Assembly (NCBI RefSeq): GCF_014805685.1
Contig: NC_060906.1
Span: forward strand, 14,524,164-14,588,163
From: Silurus meridionalis
Taxonomy: Eukaryota > Chordata > Actinopteri > Siluriformes > Siluridae
Reading direction: 5' to 3'
Length of the DNA: 64,000 nt
The notes under the pieces are model-generated. The model worked only from the letters and a program-made list of their open reading frames with translations. It was not told the DNA's origin and did no database searches. The position numbers were made by a program, and so were the translations under genes. Shown in pieces: positions 1 through 51,116 of the stretch. Position 1 is the stretch's first letter. Each line of letters opens with the position of its first letter.

Positions 1-3000
1 AGGTCAGTAAAAAACTCAAATATTTTAAAAGTATCTGTTTTTTGTCTTGGACATGGCACTCTTACCTAGTGGGGAAAAAAGGCAACAGACTTATCAATGT
101 TTTATTTTGATTTTGATTTTGATTTTTTTTAAAACAAAATACCATTTTCTGCATATACTTAATAATGCAGTTGACATGTATATTACTTTGCTATATGGAG
201 TAATCCATACAGTACATCCTGTATAAACATGTTATGTTGTGTAAAATAAAATGTAAAAAGCCCTTTGTTTTTATCTGATATTTAAACAGTAAAGATTGCC
301 AATAAAACTAATTTGAGATGTGATCAGTAATTGGCAATGCATTTAGTGAATATAAATATTTATTTGCTAAACATCACCCTGTAATCAATATTGCTCCTGT
401 TTACACTCCATTGTCAGTGTTCTGTCCAATAATTGTTCTGAAGCCATCCAAACATGATATGACAGCTTTAATCCCTGAATAATTCTACAGAAATGTACAC
501 TGTACAGCTGGAATTGTCTTATTTAATAGTAGGCAGGTGCCAGGACTGTTTATTAACTGCACATTGAACCTTCAAGTTCTTGTAATGAGTTTTAATATTG
601 CACAATTCATGGGGTGTGGCAATCCTAATAAAAATGTGAATAAATCATATGGAATATTGGTAATTGGCTAATTGGGTGTGGAGAGCAGATTTAGATTTAT
701 AATTAAGCAATAATTCTTAAAATCCACCCAAATCTTGCCATGCCAGCACAGATTTTGTTTAACAGCCGAGGCACAATTAAAATGCACAATGCACAAAACT
801 AGACCAGTTGGAAGGAAAAAACTTTGTGATTTCAGTCTGTATAATGCAAAAAAAAAAGAATCTCTGAAAATATTTAAATTATAGGCAAATGTAAAATATT
901 TTTCTCTTTATTTTAGATGAATAGTTATAAGATTAATCATAATAGATTCTGCCTTTTATTCAAAACATCATCAGTTGCAAAGATATTTTTCGCACTCTAA
1001 TAAATTATGTTAACAGCCGTTTATTCAGTGATATTTATGTTACTGGACTATGTGTCACATGAGACCAGTTGGCAAGACTCGAGGTAACAGACTAGAAGAC
1101 AGGCATCGATACATCATGGAGTCTAACAAAGAGGTGATCAGAAAGCTGTGTTGTCAATACTATTTCATTCTGATGCTATCTACAGTATGGAGAGATGAGC
1201 TCATGTTTTCTCTGGCTAGGTGGAGGTAATATATTTCATGGCTGAATAAGCCTGCAGCAGTGAAGGTTGTGTGGTAATTATTTTTAGAAGTGTTAATCTT
1301 CAGCTCCCATGGCAGCACTGAGTAGGAGAGGGGATCTCACGCAAGCATAGGCTCTCTGAGGTCTTCTGTTTGTTCAAAGGAATGGCAAGAAGGCTATGAA
1401 AGAGGCCATTCTAGTCCCAGGAGATGCTGCTCCCCTCCCTTTCCCACTAGTGCTCATCCTTATACAAGCAGCCCTTAAATTTCACACAGGCAAGCGAGCC
1501 TGCATCCACCATAGCGCCGAGTACAAAACATCACGTTAATTGACTGTTAAAGGACAAATGGGTTTAAATTGGCAATAATTTGCCTCAGCAGTAAGAAGAA
1601 TGGTGTCTTCCAATTTAGCTAGATGTGCCTCGGGAGAGATAAATGCCAGGTATCATATTTAAAGGAATACATTTAAATGAAGCCTATGGAACAATAAATG
1701 CAACCATGGAGTATGGTGTTGAACAGATTGGGGTATTAAGATGAATGCTGGAAGCTATGATGTCAATTAAGGACTGATTAATTCAAGCACATGAGGAGGG
1801 CAGGTCGTTGTTCCTTCTGCTCATTATCAGTATTAAAATGCTGCAAACTTTAGCACACTGTGTGACAGTCTCAAAGTGGTCCCGTAAGGGCTCATAAATA
1901 AAACATGAGTATCAGTGGCGAGAGCCTCACTTGAAATCCGACAAGGAGCTCCTTAGCTCTTGGGCTATGATTCAGTCAGCTGCATATAAACAGAGCTCAT
2001 CCTGTTCGTAAAGGGTCAGTAATTACTACTCCTACCATATGCTGCACTGCCACTTTAGCACTGATCTACCGAGGCCAAGGTAATGAGAGTTTCAGTTTAA
2101 TTACCCTCATATAGAAAGAAGTCAACCACTTAAGATACACTCGACTGAAAGCTTTCTGTCTTTCTTTGCTGCAACTTTCCTGGACAGAAAAAAGCAATAT
2201 TAACTTAAAGAGATACAATCAGCTAACGGGTCAATGTCAATTTCATTCTATCAGCACTTTGTTAAAAAATACTTATAAGTAGCAAGTTTTAGGATCATTT
2301 ATGGAACTACCAAAGAGTCTTAGATGTAGGGTAGGGTAAGTACAAGCGAACCCTCGCCACATTAAATGTGTAAACACACCAAGGATGTGATCATATTTTG
2401 TCACATAAAAAAAGCATTAACTTTGTTTTCCTTACATTATTGATTATCCAATTAAATGTCTACAGTGGGGGCAGAAAATAAATGGTTTTGATGTGCCCAG
2501 TGACTGGACATTGCATACCTATGGAGGAGGATTATAAACAGAATTATAATATATGCAGAGGCAATTTCAAGCATATGCATTATTAATGCAGGAAAATGTG
2601 CTCTGAATGAACATCCTTGTTAATATTGAATGTGATTACTCCTTCTGGGAAAGTGCTGTCTAGAATACAGTAGAGTAATTGAAACGGTAAAGCTGTGCGA
2701 ACACTCAAGACTAGACCAAAATGGCCTGCTTACCTGAAACTCAGGTAAAACTAAAATGCTGCAATATCTGATGTAAAATATCTTTTATGTGCATTACTGC
2801 AGCTGTGAATTGACTTTCAATATATTATAACATTCACTGTTTACAACTAATGCTGCTGTGGTGCACTACCTCAGTGCCATTCCTTTTTTTTTTTCCTTTG
2901 ATACAAAACGTTTAAGATTATAGCAAACGGTTCAGTCTTAAACATTAATTTATGTACAATATTAGTAATTTAAGACCTTATACCTCACATTTTAATTATG

Positions 3001-3896
3001 GTTCTCAGTAGCCAAATGAGCTGTTTTTTAATCTTACCTCGACATTAGGAATTCCTGATACTTAACACACTACAATGGCCTGTAACCTGATGATAATGAG
3101 CTTTGGATACATTATGCCTTTTCTAAATGCTTGACATTAGAATAAATTTCAATAATCACACTAAAATAAACGTTCAGCAAAGCATGGCTCCTCAGTCAGT
3201 CCAACAGCTAAAGTATACACAATCATCCTCTTATCAATGCATTAATCAATCACGGGCACATGCATGATTTTATTCCGCTCTCTCACCACCTCCGTGGAAT
3301 TCAAGGGGATCTGCACACAGCCCTTCATGACTTTGTTACCTTGGCAACATATTTCTGCATAACTATATGTGAAATGCAGGCTTTGCTTGCTGCAAAGACA
3401 CCCAGGATTCTTCATGTCTAGAATTCTCTGATATCGCATCACCTGCTGTTATCACACCAACAGTAACAGATGCGTGTACATACAAATCCATATGCACGTA
3501 AACATGCAAATCCAAAGAGACCCATACATGCAGTACTTTTCTTTGTATGTAGATCCACGTGAGTGCTTCTAAATAAATCATTCACGTTTTATAAATGAAT
3601 AATGCAGCTATGATGAAGAGACTAAATAACATAGCATGTCTATTAGTGTATGAAGGCAAACAAACAGCTCTGTCTAAATCCACTTTTCCATTTCATTATG
3701 GTGACAAATTGTGGTGGCATATGCCCAGAAACACGATGAAGCATGTGGATGATTTGGTTTGAGGGGAAATGCATAGTAAACAGGCAGAAAACACCCATGT
3801 TTCAGGTGTTTAGTCTGGACTGGAAGCTTGACTGCATAAAAAGTAGAGCATTTGCTCTCCACCACCTTTTAACAATTGCAACATCCCTTCGAACCT

Positions 3897-3897
<1 letters not shown>

Positions 3898-3963
<66 letters not shown>
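3898..3963. repeat. (CA)n microsatellite
   Basis: About 33 uninterrupted CA dinucleotides. The open frames crossing it read poly-Cys/Val on the minus strand and are artefacts of the repeat. Confidence 0.97.
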
Positions 3964-3964
<1 letters not shown>

Positions 3965-4738
3965 GAAGTCGACTGCTCTCAGTATTAAATTGTAAATTCT
4001 GCACACATGCATGACACATAAACATGCTTCCCTTCTCTGCAGACAAGGCATTCGCTGTTGGCAGCTCCTTTTCAGAGACAATTGGAAATTCCTGTTGCAG
4101 TGGATTTCACATGAAGGATTTACTGTCAGAATCCAAGTTCACATCCACAAAACTAATAGGCTTTCAAACAACTATGTGTGAATTATTAGGTGCATAAATA
4201 AATATGAACTTTCTGCACTACTATCATTATTCATCATTCCAGTCATGTAGTCCAAAGATATCAGTGCTTTCTTTCCTTCAGGCACAACAGCGGAAAACAA
4301 AAGAAGATGAGAATCAATATGGTGGGTAGGCCACAATCGCTGGTTAATGGATTGATCATGGACATTTCTTCTCGTATAATTTAACATTTCCCATTTTTCT
4401 AATAAGCCTGTTTGCAGAAGAAAAGGGAGTTTAATAAAAGAGTCTCTATTGATAATGTAATGTAACGCAACAGATTTAATCTTTTCACTCTGTCGAACAC
4501 ACAATAAAGTATCCATTAGTTTGTCTAGTGTTTAAATAGACAATACAAACAAATCAATTTTAGGTTTCACAAGCCACTACAAATGTATACCAGCAATTAT
4601 GCGCTAATATGTTATTGCATATTTGCATATATGTCTTTAGCATCTTAAAGAATCATAAAACTACAAGCTATTCACTGCATTGTCCTATTTTCATCCTTGC
4701 TCAAGATCAAACACAAGCAGATAGTATACACAGACCAA

Positions 4739-5196
4739 GCATAACATTACAACCACCAACAGGTGAAGTGAATAACAGTGATTATCTCTTCATCATGGCA
4801 CCTGTTAGTGGGAGCGATTTTTTGAACATTTGAACATTTTGTTCTCAAAGTTGATGTGTTAGAAGCAGGAAAAATGGACAAGCGTAAGGATTTGACATGG
4901 GACAAATTGTGATGTCTAGACGACTGGGTCGGAGTGTCTCCAAAACTGCAGCTCTTGTACGATGTTCCCGGTCTGCAGTGGTCAGTATCTATTAAAAGTG
5001 GTTTAAGGAAGGTACAGTGGTAAACCGGCGACAGGATCACTGATGCGACGGCTGCACTCTTGTCCGTGTGTTCCGATCCAACAGACGAGATCCTGTAGCT
5101 CAAATTGCTGAAGAACTAATGCTGGTTCTTAAAGGTGTCAGAATACACATAGCCGCAGACCAGTCAGGGTCCCCATGCCCATCATAATAATATGCC
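4739..5196 (+). mobile_element. Degenerate Tc1-like DNA transposon, internally deleted
   Basis: The left end reads GCATAACATTACAACCACC and the right end resembles its inverse, the terminal repeat of a fish Tc1-like family. The plus-strand interior carries the helix-turn-helix start of a Tc1-type transposase, broken by stops and frameshifts; the catalytic DDE half is deleted. A sister copy with the same terminal and HTH segments lies at 34,126-34,549. Family assignment rests on recognition of the sequence, not on a search. Confidence 0.75.
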
Positions 5197-5499
5197 TGAG
5201 CAGTGTTCCTATTTGGTGAGCAACAAATATGTGACAGAACAGTGGTCTTATTTAGAAGGTCTCCTTATATTTCTACTTAGTCCAGCCTTGTGCAAAATGT
5301 ACAAGTGTGCTCCTATATGCTTATGTTCAACTATGAAAAATATTTTGTTCATAACAAATACAATATCACAGAAAAAAGAACAACCAAGAGGAGTTAGGAA
5401 AATATCTGTATTTTTATTTTTTTTATTACTGGTAGCCTGTTTGACTGGCTCTTTAAATGTAACCCAAATCTCAATAAAGCACCAAATTAATTCAAGTAC

Positions 5500-6256
5500 T
5501 ATAATTTTAGGACTATAAAGCGCACCCATATATAAGCCGCACCCACTGAATTTGACAAAGATTTTTATTTTGACACTACACTGAAACTAATGAACTTTAA
5601 ACAGGCTTTAATGAAAGACAGTGTCTGTTGCACGGTGTAACGGGTGAAATATGTTGTGGCTCCTTTAAGAGCAGAGCGGCATTTTGGGAATAGGCTGCCG
5701 CCGCATCGGTATTACTGCATGTGTGCAAGACCGAGGAATATGTCCTTTTTATTTTCTGATGCTCATTTCTAAGTTTCTTTGACTAACCCGTAACGCTGTT
5801 GCCAAGAAAAATAAAAAAGCACGAGTTTTGGAAACCTGTCTGTGCTAATATGATTTCTGCTGCAACTGGAGTTAGTGAGCTCTCTATTAATCCTGACTCA
5901 ATGCGTTACAACGGCTTGTATCTAAACAGTAGCCGACCAAGTAAGTCATTGTTCACTGTCTTTCTCCTTCCTTTCACAACTATTTCTCTTGGGAGTTTAT
6001 CTTTTGGCATCGTCGTGCGTAAAAAAAAACGTTTTTCTCCCGAATGCGTGCAGCTCAGAACACAGGTGAGGTGCGTTTTTTCGTTTCCGTTCGAAAATTT
6101 CATTGGTCTAATGTTATGTCGCTCAGTTTTTTGGCTTGAAGTTTGTGAAACTGGGAAAAACCCAGGGAAATTAATAAATTAGCCGCATTGTTGTTTAAGC
6201 CGCGGGGTTCAAAACATGGGAAAAAAGTATCGGCTTATAGTCCGAAAAATACGGTA
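5500..6256. mobile_element. Non-autonomous DNA transposon with short inverted ends
   Basis: The left end (TTTTAGGACTATAAAGCGC) and the right end (GGCTTATAGTCCGAAAAATA) are imperfect inverse complements. The pattern of 'GGACTATAA, GCCGCACCC' ends is common in fish genomes. The interior has no conserved coding sequence; the 127-codon frame at 5,799-6,182 shows no recognisable domain. Confidence 0.6.
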
Positions 6257-6944
6257 ATAAATTCACAATGATGCTGATAAATGGTAATCAAATGTGAGTA
6301 GAAAGTTCCAAAAAATAGTATCAACCAATAGTAATACTTATTGTACAAATTTAAATCATTTGATTATTTAATTATTGAAATTAAAACTGAAATCAAAAAA
6401 ATGGTTTAAAAAAACCCTGAGTTAAACAACAAAATTTTTGTTCCTTAGTTGTCATTTTCCCAGCTCCAAAAAAACATGCTGATAGGTAGATTGGAAATAA
6501 TAAATTGCAATTAGTGTAATGAGTGTAATGTATGTGGGTATATGATGACTTACAATGAAGTTCTGGGATAGACAAAATTTAATTTAAAAAAGATTCATAC
6601 ATTGTCACATATTTAAAACTCACATTGAATATTCAGATTTCTGTCTACCCTCTTATATGCTTTTAAGACGTCTCAAAAATCCTTATCACAATGAAATTTT
6701 GTGGTGATGCCAACAGTGATGAAACTGTGCCTTTTCAATCAGGCGAGACATTTGCACACAGTTAATAATTTATACAAATCCATATGATTGATAGTATAAG
6801 TGCCATTGGTTTTAATATGTGTATAGTTCATGTAACAGGAACAAACACTGGATAACAAAAGTCTCCATAGTCATTAATGTGCTTGTGAAAAATACTGAAT
6901 AGAAATGGTTGTATAATTTGAATTAAGGGAACAATGGTATTGAT

Positions 6945-7620
6945 GTAGTATACAGTCATGTGAAAATGAAACACCCTCTTTGTAAGTATACAAATTTGCA
7001 GACACTTGTTTATACACAGCTTCCTTAAGATCCTGCCACAGTATTTTAAGCGAGTTGAAGTCTGGACTTTGACTGGGTCGTTGCAACATATTGATTCCGT
7101 TCTTTTTCAGACATCCAGTTGTAGCTTTGTATTTAATTACCCAATTTCAACCAAACTTTAGCTGTCAGACAGATGGCCTCACAAATGATTCTAGAATAAC
7201 TTGGTATACAACGAGTTCCTGTTCAACTCAATGATCTTGTGGCTGAAATCATCACCCTTCCATCAACGTGCATGACAAGTGGTACTGTATGAGGTGTTAA
7301 TACTGATATTCTATGTTTGCTTTTTGCCAAAAGTGCTGTCATTTGGTCTCATCTATCCAAATGCCTTATAACCTTTCCCGGATGGATATTGGAAATTTGC
7401 ACTGCAACAATTTCTCTCCTCATTGTTGATGCGTTGCCTCTATGACATTGTGGTAACACACTCCTAAATGATCCAAACCAACAAACTGCTAAAACTTGTT
7501 TTTTTTTTTTTTTTTAGAGGCGATCACACTTGCTGATGATCAATTACTCAAGGGCATTTAATTAGCAGCACCTGGCTGCTATTTAGCATCATATTCTATG
7601 AAGGCAATAAGGTGTAGTTA
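6945..7620. mobile_element. Degenerate dispersed DNA-transposon repeat
   Basis: Recognisable pieces of a common fish non-autonomous element: a segment around 7,060-7,130 about a TTTGACTGGGTCGTTGCAAC motif, and an end segment at 7,540-7,610 containing GGGCATTTAATTAGCAGCAC. Heavily mutated, with a T run at 7,500-7,517. No coding capacity remains. Confidence 0.5.
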
Positions 7621-7689
7621 GTCTTTTAGACTTGACTATTTGGGCTTTATTTTGTATTATATCATGCATGCATATTCGTTCATCCTCAG

Positions 7690-7990
7690 GCACAACTTTA
7701 TACTAAACTGTTTTGTGGTGGATACAGAGCTTTTTCTCTGAAACCCCGGCTCAAGGCAGGAGAATTCACCCGAATGGCCACAACCAGGCAACCTGCACAT
7801 AAACATTCATACAAGTGGCCAATATAGTGTTCCAATCTTCTTACCTGGGTCTTTTTGGACAGAGGGAGGAAACTGAAGAACCCAAAGGAAATCTGCATAC
7901 AGGGAGAACGTGAAACTCTGCACAGACTGTAACCCGGCAATGCTTCCTACTGCAACATCGCACCACCCACTCAGTATCATGCGTTATTTT
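7690..7990. repeat. Dispersed fish repeat (GGAGGAAAC family), degraded
   Basis: Contains the characteristic 'agggaggaaact ... acccaaaggaaatctgcat ... agggagaacgtgaaactctgcaca' block found in many teleost interspersed repeats. A second, weaker copy is at 25,897-26,130. I cannot assign it to a named family from sequence alone. Confidence 0.5.
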
Positions 7991-8554
7991 ATATAATCAG
8001 CGAATGAATCATCCGTAGGTCAGGACCATGGACAGTGCATTAATAAGACTCGGGCTATTACAAGAGATGGATGGACTTGATGTTGAAATCAAAAGATCAC
8101 TCTGCCTTTATGAATTTAATGATAGCGTGTTAATATACAAAAGCAGGCTCAAGCCGCAATGTTAAGCAATGGCACTGAAACAGCTCACAATGAAGAGCAG
8201 TTACTCAATTCCCATCCCAGTCAAATGAACACAATTTCTTTTTTAAGAATAATGAAGTCATTAACAAAAACAAGGGCATGACTCACCTCTTCATACCTTG
8301 ACCACAAGAGGTCAGCACATTTTCCAAAGTGAGCAAGAAAACACACTTCAGGGTCACGCCAGATAGACAGAAGGCATTAAGAGGATGGCGTACAGAACCG
8401 CACTGCTTTTTGAATAATATTTATACAGAGGAAACTTTGAGACATTGATGTTTAATTGTTGACTGAAATACATGACAATGTAATTATTAACAAAGAATAT
8501 TTCATGATTTATAATACATTACAAAACAAAAAGAAATGAACTCTCACATTGTGG

Positions 8555-8560
8555 TTTATT
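8555..8560 (-). terminator. Candidate YY1 poly(A) signal AATAAA
   Basis: TTTATT on the plus strand is AATAAA on the YY1 strand, about 830 bases after the YY1 stop codon. This gives a 3' UTR of roughly 0.85 kb (8,540-9,388). Other signals further downstream cannot be excluded. Confidence 0.5.
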
Positions 8561-9388
8561 GTGAGATTGTGGTTCAATATATGGGTTTAAAAGTGAATGA
8601 AGGTTTCTTTGCCATGTGAGACGGTGTAACAAAAGAAGAAAGCAACTGATGACAATGCTTTAAAGCACTTGAAATCACACTGCTGCCCATTTCTACAAGA
8701 TCTTCATACATCCATACAATACACATATACAAGGTTATTCAATGGTTAGATTACAACCAAAGACAAAATGAAACAAACAAAAAGATATCTTTTTACATAA
8801 AATACTTTTGAAGTATTGTCTTACAGTAACTATAACCACCCTTTCAAGAACACACCCTAAGCAAAACCTTAAGTCCTCAGGGATAAAGAATAATCACATG
8901 GTTGCAATACTAAGTACATTCCAAAAATAAGTGTACAATATGCACACTTGAGAAAAATACAAAATTAAAAGCTATATCTATGCAGACTGGTGAAATGTAT
9001 GTAATAGTGAAAAGAAATGAAGCAACTGCCAAAATGTTCTTGTTCCTTACTGTGGTAAATAGCAACGTCTACAGATGAGTGTCCAGGAGAGCCATCATTC
9101 TGCTGGCTGCGGTAAACCATCACAGCGTGGGACGAGCAGCTGGGCCGGACACGGCCGTGCTCTGCTCCTCGGTAAGGGATACACGCTCAGAAACAGGGGT
9201 TTCCAATGTTTCACTTTGTGTCTTTTACAATATGCCATGATTAAACCGCAAATCCATTGGGTCGTCGTTTCCGCACTCCTTAGGAGAACTACAGAAGCGC
9301 ACAGTTCATTCCTCCAGTGTTTTAAGATGCTGTCACGTTGAGGCTGGATTCAGGTGTGAAAGAAAAAAACAATCCAGAACAGAGCTGC

Positions 9389-21659
<12,271 letters not shown>

Positions 21660-21845
21660 TTACTTACTTGCACACACATATACATATGCGCGCGCAGCGC
21701 TTGTTGCCCCACTAACTTACACACACTTACATACACATACACACCCCCTCAGCGAAACGATCGCTTCCCTCCTCTCGTCGGCAATACAAATATCTCCACT
21801 TCGCCTCTCGGCGAGATCACGGCGCCTCGCCGCTCTACTTTCAAG

Positions 21846-21855
21846 TCTCGCGAGA
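21846..21855. promoter_or_regulatory. TCTCGCGAGA palindrome in the YY1 promoter
   Basis: A perfect ten-base palindrome 211 bases upstream of the YY1 ATG, inside the CpG island. This motif is bound by BANP in unmethylated form and drives many CpG-island housekeeping promoters. A weaker relative, CTCTCGGCGAGA, lies near 21,804. Confidence 0.65.
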
Positions 21856-21859
21856 TTTC

Positions 21860-22330
21860 AGACAGCCAATTTATGACGGATGGAGGGTGAGCAATATAAT
21901 AAATAAGCCCTTTTAATACTTAACGCACAATTATGTCAGAAAAGATCTATCACAAAACCTCAGAATATTAGGTTTTTTTATTTCTTATTCATTTAAAGGA
22001 TATTTAGAGAATCAATTCATTTTCTCTTGAACTGTCACTCTGTCAGATAAGTGAAAATGAAATACAAAGCACAATAAGCGACGAATAAAACCTCATTCAA
22101 AAACCCATTCAGATTCTTTGAGTCTTCAGAGTTTGTGGCAAGGAGTGTTATTGCCTCTAGGGGACGCTGTTGAGGTCAACTCCTGTACAAATCTCACAAA
22201 CTGATCATACTATTTAATCTATGCAAAACATTCTCACAATTTTATCTTATGTACCTGAAAGCAAGTAATAAAAAAGGAGGGGGGGGGGGGGGTTCAAAAC
22301 AAACAATATCTCTCTCTGTATCATTTTAGC
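21860..22330. other. Short intergenic gap between EVL 3' end and YY1 promoter
   Basis: About 0.47 kb separates the likely YY1 transcription start from the EVL poly(A) region. It holds no open frame of note. A 14-base G run (22,279-22,292) lies just past the EVL poly(A) signals, reading as a C run in the EVL direction. DEGS2, which lies here in human, is absent. Confidence 0.6.
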
Positions 22331-22340
22331 CAATAAACAT

Positions 22341-22400
22341 TTTATTAACAACATGATCACAAATACTCTGGTGTAGTGTTTTTGTTTTTGTTGGTTTATT
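22341..22400 (-). terminator. Candidate EVL poly(A) signals
   Basis: AATAAA occurs twice on the minus strand, at 22,400-22,395 and 22,346-22,341, some 620-680 bases after the EVL stop codon. Either would give a 3' UTR of about 0.65 kb. Confidence 0.5.
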
Positions 22401-22623
22401 TTTTTTGCAAGATTGCAATATCCAAAAAGAAAGTTTGTCTCCTGTCCCTCAGTGTCATGTTCCACCTTGCTGTTAGTGGTTACACATCTCTGTTGCCAAA
22501 AGGAGTTAAAAAAATCTTTTTCTTTCTTTTTTTTTTTTTTTACAAAATCATGGTGAGAAACAAATATTGTTAATGTGAGCAAAGGAAAATAAGTCAAACA
22601 ATGTAAAAAGGCTGACATAGACA

Positions 22624-22656
<33 letters not shown>

Positions 22657-22739
22657 CTGTAAATAAATACACAATACCACCAAAATAAACACTGCTACCA
22701 CCACCACCAATAATAATAATAATAATAATAATAATAATT
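22624..22739. repeat. Two AT-rich trinucleotide tracts in the EVL 3' UTR
   Basis: (ATT)n at 22,624-22,652 and (AAT)n at 22,709-22,739. They are inverse complements of each other, so the 3' UTR could fold into a long AU hairpin with a 56-base loop. Confidence 0.9.
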
Positions 22740-23019
22740 ATAGCAATTAAAAAGAGAAGAAAAATCTAGAACAAATTCCTATAAAGACATTAACCACTTG
22801 AAAAGGTCTTTGCCAAATATAAACAGAGAGGTCAGTGCAAGTGTCTTCCATTTGTTTTTATATCTGAGGTGTACCACAATGTAGACTACATATTGAAGCA
22901 AACTGATACATTTGCTTTAATATGGCGGTAACGCTGCTAGGTGTCGTCCCGTCATCAGCTACAGCAGTTCCTGCCACGGGTCAGGGCTCATAAACGAGGG
23001 ATCACATGAGGCTGGGAGA

Positions 23020-50108
<27,089 letters not shown>

Positions 50109-50479
50109 CCTTCTCCTCTCCCCTCCGCCTGGAGGACTGCGCAAAAACCGCTCCCCGGCCTCTTCTCTCTCCCTGGATCCGTTTCACCCACGCCTCTGTT
50201 TTAAATCTCTTATCCTTCAAGCACACGCGGCTCTCCGTTAACACGCCGGCGGTGTGGCAGGTTGCCGGGGACGCACGGATGCTGCGCGCCGCTGCTGCGA
50301 CTGGCCTGGTGTCGCGTCCAAGGCGCGAGACGCTCTTCCGATTGTTTCTGGACGTCTGCGCTCCTCCGATCGCTCCCTCACTTCCATTTCACATCGACCG
50401 CCACTGCTGTCTCTGTGGAGTGAGTCAATGTGTGGAGAGACAACAGCCTCGGAGATGCCATCTTTCCATCTCCAGCACC

Positions 50480-50480
<1 letters not shown>

Positions 50481-50558
<78 letters not shown>

Positions 50559-50643
50559 AAATAGACAGACAGAAGAGGAGAGAGAGAGAGAGAGAGGAGG
50601 AGAGACAGATTGAAAGAGAGAGAAAGAGAGATGGAGAGACAGA

Positions 50644-50684
<41 letters not shown>

Positions 50685-50794
50685 GAAAGACAGAGGAGAG
50701 GGAGAAATAGAGGGGAGATAGACAGAGGAGGAGGAGGAGGTAGAGAGAGAGAGAAAGAGGGCGACAGATGGAGAGCAAGAAAGAGAGGAAGATG

Positions 50795-50825
<31 letters not shown>

Positions 50826-51000
50826 TGGGAGGAGAGGAGGAAAGACGGAGAGAGAGAAAAGAGATAGAGAGATAGACAGACAGAGGAGGAGGAGGGCAAT
50901 AGAGAGAAAGAGAGAAAGAGGAAGACAAATATAGAGCAAGAAAGAGAGGGAGATGGAGAGAGAAAGGCAGAGGAGAGAGAGTGAGGGAGAGGGAGCAGTT
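50481..51000. repeat. Long GA-rich polypurine tract upstream of EVL
   Basis: About 520 bases almost wholly purine on the plus strand, mostly (GA)n with AGAGG and GACAGACAG interruptions. On the EVL strand it reads as (CT)n, starting about 370 bases before the EVL ATG. Frames through it (poly-Arg/Glu or poly-Ser/Leu) are artefacts. Confidence 0.96.
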
Positions 51001-51116
51001 TGCTGTGCTGTAATATCCTGCTGATGGGTGATTCACCTCGGATCTGTCAACATCTGTCTATATAAATCATACTTTATATTGGTGTCAGGCTCTGTTCAAC
51101 TACTGCAGGCATTCTT

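Larger units (their letters stand above)
1..8430. other. Intergenic DNA downstream of YY1, no gene seen
   Basis: No open frame here looks like a conserved protein or a spliced exon. The first 3.2 kb is AT-rich unique-looking sequence without recognisable repeats. From 3.9 kb on there are a CA microsatellite and several degenerate transposon copies, listed separately. The open frames present are short and random-looking. Confidence 0.6.

Noticed and set aside
50238..51036. Long minus-strand Ser/Leu-rich frames
   Set aside because: All are readings of the GA/CT tract in several frames.
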